From NCBI RefSeq assembly GCF_014873535.1, contig NZ_JADBEF010000001.1, positions 3,038,001 to 3,102,000 of the forward strand: a stretch of DNA of 64,000 bases, read 5' to 3'. A model generated the notes under the pieces. That model saw nothing but the letters and a program-made list of their open reading frames with translations, had not been told where the DNA came from and ran no database searches. How positions within the stretch are numbered: the stretch's first letter is position 1; every line of letters begins with the position of its first letter. Shown here piece by piece: positions 30,920-39,823 of this stretch. This DNA comes from Nonomuraea africana. GTDB taxonomy: Bacteria > Actinomycetota > Actinomycetes > Streptosporangiales > Streptosporangiaceae. The translations under genes and the position numbers were made by a program.

Positions 30920-32004
30920 CACAGCACTACCACCGAGCGCAGCACGTCGCCGTGGTGCATCTTGGCGAAGGCGTCCTCGACCTGGTCCAGGCCGATGGTC
31001 TCGGTGACGAAGGCGTCGAGGTCGAAGCGGCCCTGCAGGTAGAGGGAGATCAGCATGGGGAAGTCGCGGCTGGGCAGGCAGTCGCCGTACCAGCTGGACT
31101 TCAGCGCGCCGCCGCGGCCGAAGACGTCGAGGAGCGGCAGCTCCAGCGTCATCTCGGGCGTGGGCACGCCCACGAGCACGGCGGTCCCGGCCAGGTCGCG
31201 GGCGTAGAAGGCCTGCTTGAAGGTCTCGGGACGGCCGACCGCGTCGATCACCACATCGGCGCCGAAGCCGCCGGTGAGCTCCCTGACGGCCTCGACGGGA
31301 TCGGCCTCCTTCGCGTTCACCGTGTGGGTCGCGCCGAACCCGCGGGCCCAGTCGAGCTTCCGGTCGTCGACGTCCACCGCGATGATCGTGGTGGCGCCGA
31401 CCAGCCGCGACCCGGCGATGGCCGCGTTGCCGACGCCGCCGCAGCCGATCACCGCGACCGAGTCGCCGCGGCTGACCGCGCCGGTGTTCACGGCGGCGCC
31501 GAGCCCGGCCATCACGCCGCAGCCGAGCAGGCCCGCCGCGGCGGGGGCGGCCGCGGGATCGACTTTGGTGCACTGTCCCGCGGCCACCAGCGTCTTCTCG
31601 GCGAAGGCGCCGATGCCGAGGGCGGGGCTGAGCGGCGTGCCGTCCTTCAGCGTCATCTTCTGCGTGGCGTTGTGGGTGGCGAAGCAGTACTGCGGGCGCC
31701 CCCGCAGGCAGGCGCGGCAGGAGCCGCACACCGCGCGCCAGTTGAGGATGACGAAGTCGCCCACGGCGACGTCCTTGACGTCCGGGCCGACGGCCTCCAC
31801 CACGCCCGCCGCCTCGTGGCCGAGCAGGAAGGGGAAGTCGTCGCTGATGCCGCCCTCGCGGTAGTGCAGGTCGGTGTGGCAGACGCCGCACGCCTGTACC
31901 TTCACCAGCGCCTCGCCGGGTCCTGGGTCCGGGACCAGGATCGTCTCCAGGCTTACCGGCTTGCCCTTGCCCGTCGCGACCACGCCGCGTACTTCATGAG
32001 CCAT
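30919..32004 (-). CDS. mscR: S-(hydroxymethyl)mycothiol dehydrogenase
   Basis: A 361-residue class III-type zinc alcohol dehydrogenase that oxidises the formaldehyde-mycothiol adduct with NAD. Catalytic zinc ligands are in [15 protein letters not shown] (C39, C42/H43 region) and [13 protein letters not shown]. The structural zinc lobe is [15 protein letters not shown], and the Rossmann motif is [14 protein letters not shown]. The blocks NWRAVCGSC and [15 protein letters not shown] are typical of the mycothiol-dependent subgroup. It sits next to the betaine demethylase that produces formaldehyde. Mycothiol dependence fits an actinomycete. Confidence 0.92.
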   Translation of the reverse strand: MAHEVRGVVATGKGKPVSLETILVPDPGPGEALVKVQACGVCHTDLHYREGGISDDFPFLLGHEAAGVVEAVGPDVKDVAVGDFVILNWRAVCGSCRACLRGRPQYCFATHNATQKMTLKDGTPLSPALGIGAFAEKTLVAAGQCTKVDPAAAPAAAGLLGCGVMAGLGAAVNTGAVSRGDSVAVIGCGGVGNAAIAGSRLVGATTIIAVDVDDRKLDWARGFGATHTVNAKEADPVEAVRELTGGFGADVVIDAVGRPETFKQAFYARDLAGTAVLVGVPTPEMTLELPLLDVFGRGGALKSSWYGDCLPSRDFPMLISLYLQGRFDLDAFVTETIGLDQVEDAFAKMHHGDVLRSVVVL

Positions 32005-32018
32005 GATTCACTCCTGTG

Positions 32019-33191
32019 TCAGCCGGCCTGGACCGGCGCGGTCTCGAGGTGGCGGCGCCACCGGGTGAACAGCCTGACCTGGTTGACCCCCAGCACCGCG
32101 ACGGGACGGTCACCCTGCCGGTAGACGGCCAGGAAGCTGTGGTCCGCGAGGTCGCCCTCCTCCACGGTCACCGAGTCGGCGTGCCGCGCGTGCCCGATGA
32201 ACTGGATCTTGATGTCGAACTGGTCGGACCAGAAGTAGGCGGGACGGGCGGGCTCGGGGCGAGCCGTGCCGCCCGACAGCAGCGTCGCCGCCGCGACGGC
32301 GGCCCGCTGCCTGGCGCCGGTCCAGTGCTCGATCCGGTGGTGGTCGCCCTGCGCGGGATCGAACCAGGCCGCGCAGTCGCCGACCGCGACGACGCCGGGC
32401 ACGCTGGTGCCGCCGCCCTCGTCGCAGACCACGCCGTCGCCGAGCTCGAGGCCGCTTCCCTCCAGCCACGAGGTGTTGGGGATGGCGCCGATCCCGACGA
32501 CCACGACGTCGGCGGGCAGGTGGGTGCCGTCGGCCAGCCGCACGCCGTCCACCCTTTCCGTTCCCGTCAGCTCCGTGACGTACGCGCCGCGCATCAGGCG
32601 CACGCCGCGCCGTTCGTGCAGCGTGGCGATCGCCTCCGCCATCGAGTGGCCGAGGACGCCGGCCAGCGGCGCGGTTCCCGACTCCACCAGAGTGACGTCG
32701 AGACCGAGGTCTCTCGCGGTCGCGGCCACCTCGGCGCCGATGAAGCCGCCGCCGATCACGACCATCCGCTTCGCGCTCTCCAGATCGCCGCGGAGGGCGC
32801 GGGCGTCGTCGAGCGTGCGCAGCGTGTGGACGCCCGCCAGCTCCCGCGAGCCCGGCAGCTCGCGCGCGGCGGCGCCGGTGGCGATCACGATGCCGTCGGC
32901 CCTGATCGAGGTGCCGTCGCTCAGCGTGACGCGGCGGGCGACGGCGTCGAGCCCGGTCGCGGCCACACCGAGCCGCCACTCGATGCCGAGCTCCTCGCCC
33001 TCGCCCTCCAGCGCGAGATCGGCCTCGCCGACGGCGCCCCTGAGGAAGTCCTTGGACAGGGGCGGCCGGTCGTAGGGGCGGTGCCGCTCCTCGCCGACGA
33101 GCACCAGGCGGCCCGCGTACCCCTGGGCGCGCAGCGCGCGGGCCGTCAGGAGTCCGGCGAGCGAGGCGCCCACGACGCAGACGGTGTTCAT
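32019..33191 (-). CDS. FAD-dependent ferredoxin reductase
   Basis: A 390-residue NAD(P)H:ferredoxin reductase of the rubredoxin/ferredoxin-reductase type. The N-terminal FAD motif is VCVVGASLAGLLTARALRAQG, with RPYDRPPLSKDFL next to it. The NAD-binding motif is MVVIGGGFIGAEVAATAR, and GVVAVGDCAAW marks the second FAD contact. A C-terminal reductase domain (about 320-390) ends in a WRRHL helix. It overlaps the Rieske ferredoxin gene by 4 bases and precedes mscR. With that ferredoxin it most likely feeds electrons to the GbcA-like oxygenase, replacing the GbcB reductase found in Pseudomonas. Confidence 0.88.
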   Translation of the reverse strand: MNTVCVVGASLAGLLTARALRAQGYAGRLVLVGEERHRPYDRPPLSKDFLRGAVGEADLALEGEGEELGIEWRLGVAATGLDAVARRVTLSDGTSIRADGIVIATGAAARELPGSRELAGVHTLRTLDDARALRGDLESAKRMVVIGGGFIGAEVAATARDLGLDVTLVESGTAPLAGVLGHSMAEAIATLHERRGVRLMRGAYVTELTGTERVDGVRLADGTHLPADVVVVGIGAIPNTSWLEGSGLELGDGVVCDEGGGTSVPGVVAVGDCAAWFDPAQGDHHRIEHWTGARQRAAVAAATLLSGGTARPEPARPAYFWSDQFDIKIQFIGHARHADSVTVEEGDLADHSFLAVYRQGDRPVAVLGVNQVRLFTRWRRHLETAPVQAG

Positions 33192-33538
33192 GCCTGCCCC
33201 TTCAGCGTGACGCCCGGCGGCAGGTTCGGCTCCTCGTCGGACGGCACGACGTAGATGACGTCGTCCTCGACCACCACCTGGTGGGTTCGGACGGGGCGTT
33301 TGGCCGGCGGCGCGTCCACCCGGCCGGTACGCAGATCGAACCGCGAGGCGTGCAGCGGGCATTCGATCTCGCACCCCTCGAGCCAGCCGTCGGCCAACGA
33401 GGCATCCTGGTGCGTACAGGTGTCGTCGATGGCCAGGATCTCGCCGTCCTCGGTATGGAAGACGGCGATGGGCGGATCGGCTTCGAGGCGGAAGGCCTCG
33501 CCTCTCGGCAGTGATGCAAGTGGGCACGCTGGGATCAT
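33188..33538 (-). CDS. Rieske-type [2Fe-2S] ferredoxin
   Basis: A 116-residue bacterial Rieske ferredoxin. The cluster ligands are C41-T-H43 and C60-P-L-H63, within CTHQDASLADGW and EIECPLHASRFD. The start is ATG at 33538, with GAGGTG eight bases upstream; an ATG at 33571 would add residues overlapping the operator. It is the first gene of the six-gene operon ending in the molybdopterin enzyme. It overlaps the FAD reductase gene by 4 bases, which marks it as that protein's electron-transfer partner. Confidence 0.9.
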   Translation of the reverse strand: MIPACPLASLPRGEAFRLEADPPIAVFHTEDGEILAIDDTCTHQDASLADGWLEGCEIECPLHASRFDLRTGRVDAPPAKRPVRTHQVVVEDDVIYVVPSDEEPNLPPGVTLKGQA

Positions 33539-33571
33539 CGTGTCACACCTCGGTTTCGCAAAGAGAAACAT

Positions 33572-33588
33572 CTCGCGCTATACGCAAC
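33572..33588. promoter_or_regulatory. CTCGC-N7-GCAAC site before the betaine demethylase operon
   Basis: CTCGCGCTATACGCAAC keeps the right arm GCAAC and the TATAC spacer of the 5-7-5 site, but has a degraded left arm. It lies 33 bases upstream of the Rieske ferredoxin ATG, at the same kind of position as the other sites. Confidence 0.55.
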
Positions 33589-33725
33589 AGGGTGCGGGTG
33601 TGGATTGCGGTTGTCAAGACCGGTTTGCCCGAGAGGTCCTTTCACGGCCGGCAGTGCGACCCGGATCAGGGGTGCCGTCAACGCGGCTGCTGCCAGCCGC
33701 CGAATCGATGATCATGTAGGGGTCT

Positions 33726-33950
33726 TTGGGCCTATGCCGTACCGCGCTGTGCCTGCGGATCCTGCAGGCCGCTGTGGTCTACGTCAACACCCTCATGCTG
33801 CAGGACGTGCTGGCCGGGGAGGCATGGGCGGCGCTGCTCACCCCGGCTGACCGGCGCGGCCTGACGCCGCTGTTCTGGACGCACATACGCCCCTACGGGG
33901 AGGTGCGCCTGGACCTGGCCGCCCGGCTCCCGATCGGCGCCGAGCCCTGA
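33726..33950 (+). pseudogene. C-terminal remnant of a Tn3-family transposase
   Basis: The reading LQAAVVYVNTLMLQDVL..EAWAALLTPADRRGLTPLFW..VRPYGEVRLD-like sequence matches the extreme C-terminus of actinomycete Tn3-family DDE transposases. The actual segment spans residues 14-70 of this frame. Nothing upstream (33589-33725) continues the protein, so only the tail remains. No 38-bp terminal repeat was recognised. It marks an old transposon event at the right border of the choline island. Confidence 0.7.
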
Positions 33951-33974
33951 CCCAACCTCGCGCCCGGCGGCCGT

Positions 33975-34170
33975 CAGGGGGTCAGCAGCAGTGCTGCAGT
34001 AGCCCTGGAGTTCGGCGAGGGCTCGGGCGTCGGCCTGCGTGTCGGGTCGGTACAGCATGGTCTTGCCGTCTTTGCGGGAGAACAGGATGCCGGCGCGCTT
34101 GAGTCGGGCCCGCTGCTCGCTGGCGCGGGGTTGGGCCTGGCTGGTGGGAGGGCGGCGGCGAGCACGGTGA
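33975..34170 (-). pseudogene. Frameshifted remnant of an ArsR-type regulator
   Basis: On the minus strand one frame gives ITVLAAALPPARP and the next gives QASEQRARLKRAGILFSR-like sequence (QPRASEQRARLKRAGIL), then DGKTMLYRPD and ALAELQGYC. Together these resemble the recognition helix and wing of an ArsR/SmtB repressor split by a frameshift near 34140. No start codon or complete domain survives. The fragment overlaps no intact gene and lies between the Tn3 remnant and the SDR gene. Confidence 0.5.
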
Positions 34171-34224
34171 TCGGGCGTGGATGCGGGGACCTGCGCGCGT
34201 AGCGGGCGGCTTGTGGGCGGCTGG

Positions 34225-34992
34225 TCAGCGGGCGACGTAGCCGCCGTCGACGGGAAGCGCGACGCCGATGACGAAGCTGGATCCGGGGCTGCACAGCCAC
34301 AGGACGGCTTGGGCGATCTCCTCCGCGGTCCCCAGCCGGCTGATGGGCTGGTCGGCTTCGGCTTCGGCGCGGTCGAGCTCTCCCTTGGCGATCACGTCGC
34401 TGACCATGGGGGTATCGATCGTGCCGGGGCAGACGGCGTTGATGCGGATGCCGCGGGGGGCGTATTCGAGGGCGGCGCTGGTGGTCAGGCCGATGACTCC
34501 GTGTTTGGAGGCGTGGTAGGAGGCACGGCCGGGGATGCCGACGAGGCCGCCGAGGGAGGAGCAGTTGACGATGGCTCCACTGCCTTGTGCGCGCATGTGC
34601 CGCAGTTCGTGCTTCATGCCGGCCCAGACACCGCGCAGGTTGATGATGTTGACGCGGTCGAAGCTTTCGGCGGGTTCGTCGGCGGCATCGCTGGGCGGGA
34701 TCTGGATGCCCGCGTTGTTGTAGGCCATGTCCAGGCGGCCGAAGGTCTCCACGGTGCGGTCGACGGCGGCGGCGACCTGGTCCTCGTCGCTGACATCGCA
34801 CGTGAGGGCGAGCACGTGGTGGCCTGCATCGGTGAGGTCCTTCGCGGCTGCGCTCAGGGCAGCTTCGTTGATGTCGCTGAGAGCGACGGCGGCCCCGGAC
34901 TCGGCGAAGGCGCGGGCGGTGGCCAGTCCCATCCCGGAGCTGGCTCCGGTGACGAGGGCGACCTGGCCGGTGAAGTCGTAGGTGGGGTTCAT
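34225..34992 (-). CDS. SDR-family oxidoreductase (classical)
   Basis: A 255-residue classical short-chain dehydrogenase. The cofactor motif is VTGASSGMGLATARAFAESG, followed by NNAG (AYNNAGIQIP). The catalytic Ser is in IVNCSSLGG, the Y-x-x-x-K in SYHASKHGV, and the family end is GVALPVDGGYVAR. It may bind NAD(H), judging by the acidic residue in LSDINEAALS. AGGAGAG precedes the ATG. It has no operon partner and is flanked by gene remnants on both sides, so a recent horizontal origin is possible. The substrate is unknown. Confidence 0.88.
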   Translation of the reverse strand: MNPTYDFTGQVALVTGASSGMGLATARAFAESGAAVALSDINEAALSAAAKDLTDAGHHVLALTCDVSDEDQVAAAVDRTVETFGRLDMAYNNAGIQIPPSDAADEPAESFDRVNIINLRGVWAGMKHELRHMRAQGSGAIVNCSSLGGLVGIPGRASYHASKHGVIGLTTSAALEYAPRGIRINAVCPGTIDTPMVSDVIAKGELDRAEAEADQPISRLGTAEEIAQAVLWLCSPGSSFVIGVALPVDGGYVAR

Positions 34993-35364
34993 ATCGTGTT
35001 CTCTCCTGGCGGGTGTGAGTTTCGTTCGGGTGCCGGTCAGCTGCCGGTCAGCCCCTGCCGGCTGCTGTGACCATCGGACGTCAGAGAACTGCCGGACCGC
35101 CGCGTCGGCCTGGTCCGGCGGTGACCGCGGACACGAACCCTCCCTGCTGCTTCATCAGGGTGGGGAACGGAAGGGGAGCCTGCCCCGCCTGCCGCATGGA
35201 GCGAGTCCGTGCCGCAGGTCAGGGGCGTGAAGCACTCCCAGGCCGGCACGTTCACCGGATGGTGGAACGCGGGCGTCCGTTTCGTGAGCGTCAGGCGGCG
35301 CGCGGGACCGCCGTGCAGATGCACGAGCGAGAAGAACAGCTCGTCGCCCGGCAGCGCGACGTCG

Positions 35365-35490
35365 CTTCGGCGGCGATGCAGCCGGTGCCCAGCACGTCGG
35401 AGGCGGCTAGCAGACTCTGGACCAGGGTCCGCATCCGGCATGCCGGGGGTCGCGACGAGCGTGCCGTCGGCGAGCGGCACCCGCGCCAGT
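35365..35490 (-). pseudogene. Frameshifted fragment of a zinc-dependent alcohol dehydrogenase
   Basis: In one minus-strand frame VPLADGTLVATPGMPD appears (35435-35480). In another, SLLAASDVLGTGCIAAEA follows (35371-35413). These adjoin in zinc alcohol dehydrogenases (substrate domain running into the GTG..AA helix before the Rossmann fold), so a frameshift near 35425 split them. No start, zinc lobe or Rossmann domain remains. The rest of the 34993-35616 gap (624 bp) shows no gene that I can support. Confidence 0.5.
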
Positions 35491-35616
35491 GGGACTGCGT
35501 GCCGATCGTGCCCATCAGCACGCGGTGAACCCTTCCGCGGGGTACGGCCTTGACGTCTGGTTGAACCTTCACCAGTGACCGCTGCTGCTGCGCGTTCTCC
35601 CCCGGCCACGCTTGGG

Positions 35617-36771
35617 TCACTTCAGATTCTTCCGGAAGAACGTGGTCAACTTGTCGAAGGGAATGAGATTGACGCGATCGTAGAGATCCACGTGACCGGC
35701 GCCGGGAACAATCACCAGTTCCTTGGCTTTACCGGCAAGCCGGTAGGCCTCTTCGCTGAACTCCCTGGAATGAGCCTTCTCGCCCGTGACAAAGAGCATC
35801 GGGCGGGGAGAGATCGTCTCGATGTCGGCGAACGGGTAGAAGTTCATGAACTTGACGTTGCTGGTGAGCGTTGGATGCGTCGTGGTGTTCGGGCTGTACC
35901 CCCTGGCGGTGCGGTAGAAGTCATAGAATTCGCGCTCAACCGGAGTCGAGTTGTCATTCAGCTGTTCAGGCGTTCCGCTGGTGTATTCGGTTTGACCACC
36001 CGCGAACTCCACATCGCGCTGTTGCGCTGCCCGCTTGAGGATGTCCTTCCGCTGCTCGAGGGTGACGGAATGCCTGAGCCCGTTGCGGTTGGCGGCGCCC
36101 ATGTCGTACATGCTGACTGTCGCGATGGCTTTGATGCGCGGATCGATCTTGGCTGCACTGATGACGAAGCTCCCGCTGCCGCAAACCCCGATCGCGCCGA
36201 TCCGCTCCTTGTCGACGAAGGTCCGGGTGCGCAGGAAATCCACCGCGGCACTGAAGTCCTCGGCATAGATGTCCGGCGAGACAGCGTTGCGAGGCTGGCC
36301 GTCACTCTTGCCCCAGAACGACAGATCAAGGGACATGGTGACGAATCCCTGCTCGGCCATCTTCGTGGCATACAGGTTTGCGCTCTGCTCTTTGACCGCA
36401 CCCATGGGATGTCCGACCACCATCGCCGGATTCTTCGCGCGGCGATTCAAGTTCTTGGGGACGAACAGGTTCCCCGCGACGTTCATCCGGTACTGGTTCT
36501 TAAAGGAAACCTTCTGAACCGTTACCCTGTCGCTGGTGTAGAAGTTGTCCGCACCGTTGGACGTGTCCCCGGGCGGTAGGTCCGGCGTTGAATGGGCCAC
36601 CGATGCCGAGGGCGTGGTGGCCTGGGCGGCCGAAGTCCAGCCTGTTGCGAAAAGTACACCGAGTACGGCGGCACCGGCGCCGGCCCGCTTGATCAGGCCA
36701 CGGCGTGTGGAGGTCCGCCCCACGGATGCCGTTGTCATCGTCTGTCCGGCGGTATCAGACTTCGTGTTCAT
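35617..36771 (-). CDS. Exported alpha/beta hydrolase (dienelactone-hydrolase/DltD-like family)
   Basis: A 384-residue alpha/beta hydrolase with a Tat-like signal (TSTRRGLIKRAGAGAAVLGVLFATGW) and an alanine-rich cleavage region near residue 50. The core has AMVVGHPMGAVKEQSANLYA, the nucleophile-elbow-like GAIGVCGSGSFVISAA and the acid region FVTGEKAHSREFS. PGAGHVDLYDRVNLIPFDKL supplies the catalytic His. Relatives are annotated as alpha/beta hydrolases acting on small esters. AAGGAGC precedes the ATG at 36771. It is divergent from the XRE/MmyB regulator at 37037, which probably controls it. Confidence 0.85.
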   Translation of the reverse strand: MNTKSDTAGQTMTTASVGRTSTRRGLIKRAGAGAAVLGVLFATGWTSAAQATTPSASVAHSTPDLPPGDTSNGADNFYTSDRVTVQKVSFKNQYRMNVAGNLFVPKNLNRRAKNPAMVVGHPMGAVKEQSANLYATKMAEQGFVTMSLDLSFWGKSDGQPRNAVSPDIYAEDFSAAVDFLRTRTFVDKERIGAIGVCGSGSFVISAAKIDPRIKAIATVSMYDMGAANRNGLRHSVTLEQRKDILKRAAQQRDVEFAGGQTEYTSGTPEQLNDNSTPVEREFYDFYRTARGYSPNTTTHPTLTSNVKFMNFYPFADIETISPRPMLFVTGEKAHSREFSEEAYRLAGKAKELVIVPGAGHVDLYDRVNLIPFDKLTTFFRKNLK

Positions 36772-37036
36772 CGTTGATGCTCCTTGCGGGGCGCCGAAGG
36801 CTTTCGGCGGCACGGGAATTCAGCGGTTCCCTGATCGGATGCGATTGGTCCTCAGCGGGTGAGGGTGAGTAGCTTCTTGATCGAGCGGCGCTGGTGACAG
36901 CTTTCGTTAGCGACAGGCCGTCACGCCGTATGGCAACACCCAGGAAACCGGGTCCATCGCGCGGGCGGGAGGTCGCGTTTATCGGGGGGACAACCTCCAC
37001 CCCCTTCCGCCCCCGGCCGCTCCCTACAGTGGAAAA

Positions 37037-37984
37037 GTGGACAACCGAGATGAGATCCGCGACTTCCTCGCCAGCCGGCGCGCCCGGATCACCCCGCAGC
37101 AGGCTGGGCTAGCCCCCGGCGGTCGCCGTCGGGTGCCCGGCCTGCGCCGTGAGGAAGTCGCCGTCCTGGCCGGCGTGAGCACCGACTGGTACACCCGTCT
37201 CGAAAAGGGCCACATCAGCGGCGTCTCCGAGGACGTCTTGAACGCCGTGGCCCGAGCCCTCCAGCTCGACGACGCTGAACGCGCTCACCTGTTCGACCTG
37301 GCCCGCGCCGCGGGCACCCGCCCCCGCACCCGCCGCCACGCCCACAAGGTCCGTCCCGGGCTGCAGCGGATGCTGGATGCCATGACCGACGCCCCGGCCA
37401 TCATCCGCAACGGACGCATGGACATCCTGGCCGCCAACCGCCTCGGCCGCGCCATGTACTGGCCGGTCTTCCAGACGCAACTCGCCGTCCCCGGCCGGAA
37501 CCCGCACCCGGGCGCCACACCCAGCCAGCCGGCCAACATCGCGCGCTTCCAGTTCCTCGACCCGGCCGGACCCGACTTCTTCCCCAACTGGGACACCGCC
37601 GCCGACACCACCGTCGCCCTCCTGCGCACCGAAGCCGGCCGCGACCCCTACAACACGGACCTCACCCACCTGATCGGCGAACTGTCCACCCGCAGCGCCG
37701 ACTTCCGCAGCCGCTGGGCCCAGCACAACGTCCGCCTCCATCACACCGGCACCAAGACCTTCCACCACCCCGCCATCGGCGATCTCACCCTCGACTACGA
37801 GTCCATGGATCTGCACGCCGACCCCGGCCTGAACCTGACCGTCTACACCGCCGCCCCCGACACCCCCTCCCACGACGCCCTGCGCCTGCTCGCGAGCTGG
37901 GCCGCAACCCTCGACGCCGACACCCACGGCGCCGCTCCCCGGCTCCTGCAGGATGATCGACTCCGCCACGGCCAGGACCAGTAG
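37037..37984 (+). CDS. XRE-family regulator with MmyB-like ligand-binding domain
   Basis: A 315-residue regulator. Helix-turn-helix residues lie in GLRREEVAVLAGVSTDWYTRLEKGH (about 34-58), and the MmyB-like PAS-related domain follows (about 105-275; AIIRNGRMDILAANRLGRAMY, TVALLRTEAGRDPYNTDL). The start is GTG at 37037, preceded by TACAGT at 37025-37030 with a 6-base gap, which fits a leaderless transcript. Such regulators usually control a neighbouring divergent oxidoreductase or hydrolase, here the exported hydrolase. The 3' end has the repeat AGGACCAGTAGG-like sequence around 37974-37998. Confidence 0.87.
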   Translation: MDNRDEIRDFLASRRARITPQQAGLAPGGRRRVPGLRREEVAVLAGVSTDWYTRLEKGHISGVSEDVLNAVARALQLDDAERAHLFDLARAAGTRPRTRRHAHKVRPGLQRMLDAMTDAPAIIRNGRMDILAANRLGRAMYWPVFQTQLAVPGRNPHPGATPSQPANIARFQFLDPAGPDFFPNWDTAADTTVALLRTEAGRDPYNTDLTHLIGELSTRSADFRSRWAQHNVRLHHTGTKTFHHPAIGDLTLDYESMDLHADPGLNLTVYTAAPDTPSHDALRLLASWAATLDADTHGAAPRLLQDDRLRHGQDQ

Positions 37985-38061
37985 GTCAGGACCAGTAGGA
38001 ACGGCGCCGTCGACGGCGAGGATCACGCGTACATCGACACCACCTGGAAGGAACATGCCCC

Positions 38062-38631
38062 TTGCAACCGAAGGCCTTGCTCATCGGTCCACTCGCCATG
38101 CTCCTTGTCCTCACCGGCTGCGCCACCACGAGCCCAGGCCCGGCCACGTCCGGGCCGGGCACCTCGGCTCCCTCAGCATCCACGCCTCAGGTCGCCACCT
38201 CGGCGGGCACCCCGAACACCACGCCGACCCAGACTGCCTCCGCGACTCCCTCCGCAGCGCGTCAGGTCGAAGGCAGCATCGTGCGCTTCACCGCGGGCGA
38301 TACCTCTGTCGACGTCGTCATCGGAGCCGACAACGCCACGACTCGGGACTTTCTCGCGATGCTTCCGCTCATCCTCTCTTTCGAGGAGTTCAACGGCCGC
38401 GAGAAGATCAGCTACCTCCCCCGGAGGCTGAACACCACCGGCTCACCGGGGTCAGACCCTGAAGACGGTGACCTCATCTACTTCGTCCCCTGGGGAAACC
38501 TCGGCTTCTACTACCACACAGCCGGCATCGGCTACTCGGACCAGGTGCTCCATATCGGCACCTACAACGCCAGTGCCGAACAATTGGAGCAGCTCCAGGA
38601 AGGCGACGTCACCGTCACGCTGGCCGAATGA
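38062..38631 (+). CDS. Lipoprotein with cyclophilin-like fold domain
   Basis: A 189-residue lipoprotein. The signal ends in lipobox LVLTGCATT, then comes a Ser/Thr/Pro/Ala linker (about residues 24-68). After it lies a cyclophilin-like beta domain (TRDFLAMLPLILSFEEFNGREK, GDLIYFVPWGNLGFYY, HIGTYNASAEQLEQL) of the type seen in TM1367-like proteins. The TTG start at 38062 has GGAAGGAA eight bases upstream. Members of this fold family lack a proven function. It lies alone, upstream of a frameshifted SDR gene. Confidence 0.82.
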   Translation: MQPKALLIGPLAMLLVLTGCATTSPGPATSGPGTSAPSASTPQVATSAGTPNTTPTQTASATPSAARQVEGSIVRFTAGDTSVDVVIGADNATTRDFLAMLPLILSFEEFNGREKISYLPRRLNTTGSPGSDPEDGDLIYFVPWGNLGFYYHTAGIGYSDQVLHIGTYNASAEQLEQLQEGDVTVTLAE

Positions 38632-38830
38632 AGCCGGGGGTGATCCCCTCAGTCGTGGGCAGACAAGGCTGCGGTAGATCACGCATCGACCACGACGGAT
38701 CCCTGGTGACCACGCGCCCGGCGATGGCGGCCGGGGTCCGAGCGGGCCACGTGACCCACGAGCTCGGCCAGCGGCGAGCATCTCCCGACCAGTGCGCCGC
38801 ACCCATCACCACACACGGAAAATGACTGAC

Positions 38831-39540
38831 ATGGCACTGATTCTGGTGACCGGGGCATCCAGCGGGCTCGGGCACAACACAGCGAAGGCGTTGGCCGACA
38901 ACGGGCACGACGTGGTCATCCACGTCCGCAACTCGGCCCGTCTCACCGACACAGATGACACCGCCCGATGGAAAGGCGTCGTCACCGGGGATCTCGCCAA
39001 GCTGGACGAGATCCGCGGCGTTGCCCGGCAAGCCTCCAGGTTCGGCCGCTTTGACGCCGTCATCCATAACGCCGGCGTCTTGCACTCTCCCGAAGTGGTC
39101 ACTGTCAACACCGTCGCGCCCTACATGCTGACGGCCCTGATGGACAAACCCGCCAGGCTCATCTACCTCAGCAGCTCCATGCACCGAACCGGCTCCACCG
39201 ACCTGCGACGGCTGACCTCCGGCACCGCCTCCTACGACGACAGCAAACTATGGGTCACCACCTTCGCGCTTGCCGTCGCATCCCGATGGGAAGGAACCTC
39301 GAGCCATGCGGTCGACCCCGGGTGGGTCCCCACACGTATGGGCGGTGCGGGCGCACCGACCTGATTGCAGGGCACCAGACACAGGTGTGGCTCGCCACCC
39401 ACCATGACGTGACCCCGAGCACCGGCGGCTACTGGTACCACCGGCAGGTGCAGACACCACACCCCGCGGCGCGAGACGAAGACTTCCAGGCTCGCCTCAT
39501 TCAAGCCTTGGAGGGCCACACTGGCGTCCCGCTCGAGTGA
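38831..39540 (+). pseudogene. SDR-family oxidoreductase interrupted by a frameshift
   Basis: The first frame (38831-39364) encodes MALILVTGASSGLGHNTAKAL, NAGVLHSPEVVTVN, LSSSMHRTGS and SYDDSKLWV, the cofactor and active-site parts of an SDR. It ends in WVPTRMGG..APT-stop. A different frame then continues with DLIAGHQTQVWLATHHDV, TGGYWYHRQVQTPHPAARDEDFQ and a C-terminal helix to 39540, exactly what homologous SDRs have. One base is missing or extra near 39355-39362. Either the gene is newly broken or the base is an assembly error. An alternative ATG lies at 38822. Confidence 0.75.
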
Positions 39541-39823
39541 CCGCGACCCCGCTGCACGCAGATGGGAGCGGGTCACATCCTGGTGCCATACCCGCCCGTG
39601 ATGGGTCCCGATCCCTCTCCTCGCCGACCGGCCGGTCGGCGCACGCCTGAAGCGGTGACCGACCCGGCGCCGCCCGGAGCCCGATGTAGACTGGCCGGAC
39701 GCGTTGAGGGCGCGTCCGGGTCCGCGGGCAGGACAGAGTCCACCTCGATCAGCGGCATGACCATGCTCGTCATCTTCTTCACGCCTCCAGCCGCGGACCG
39801 GGAGGACAGGTGAGGAGATGACC

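Noticed and set aside
33732..34058. 108-codon minus-strand frame overlapping the Tn3 remnant
   Set aside because: Its first 30 residues belong to the ArsR remnant and the rest is antisense to the transposase tail; not one protein.
39562..39813. 83-codon frame before the ankyrin gene
   Set aside because: Low-complexity Pro/Arg-rich translation without a start signal; more likely leader sequence.
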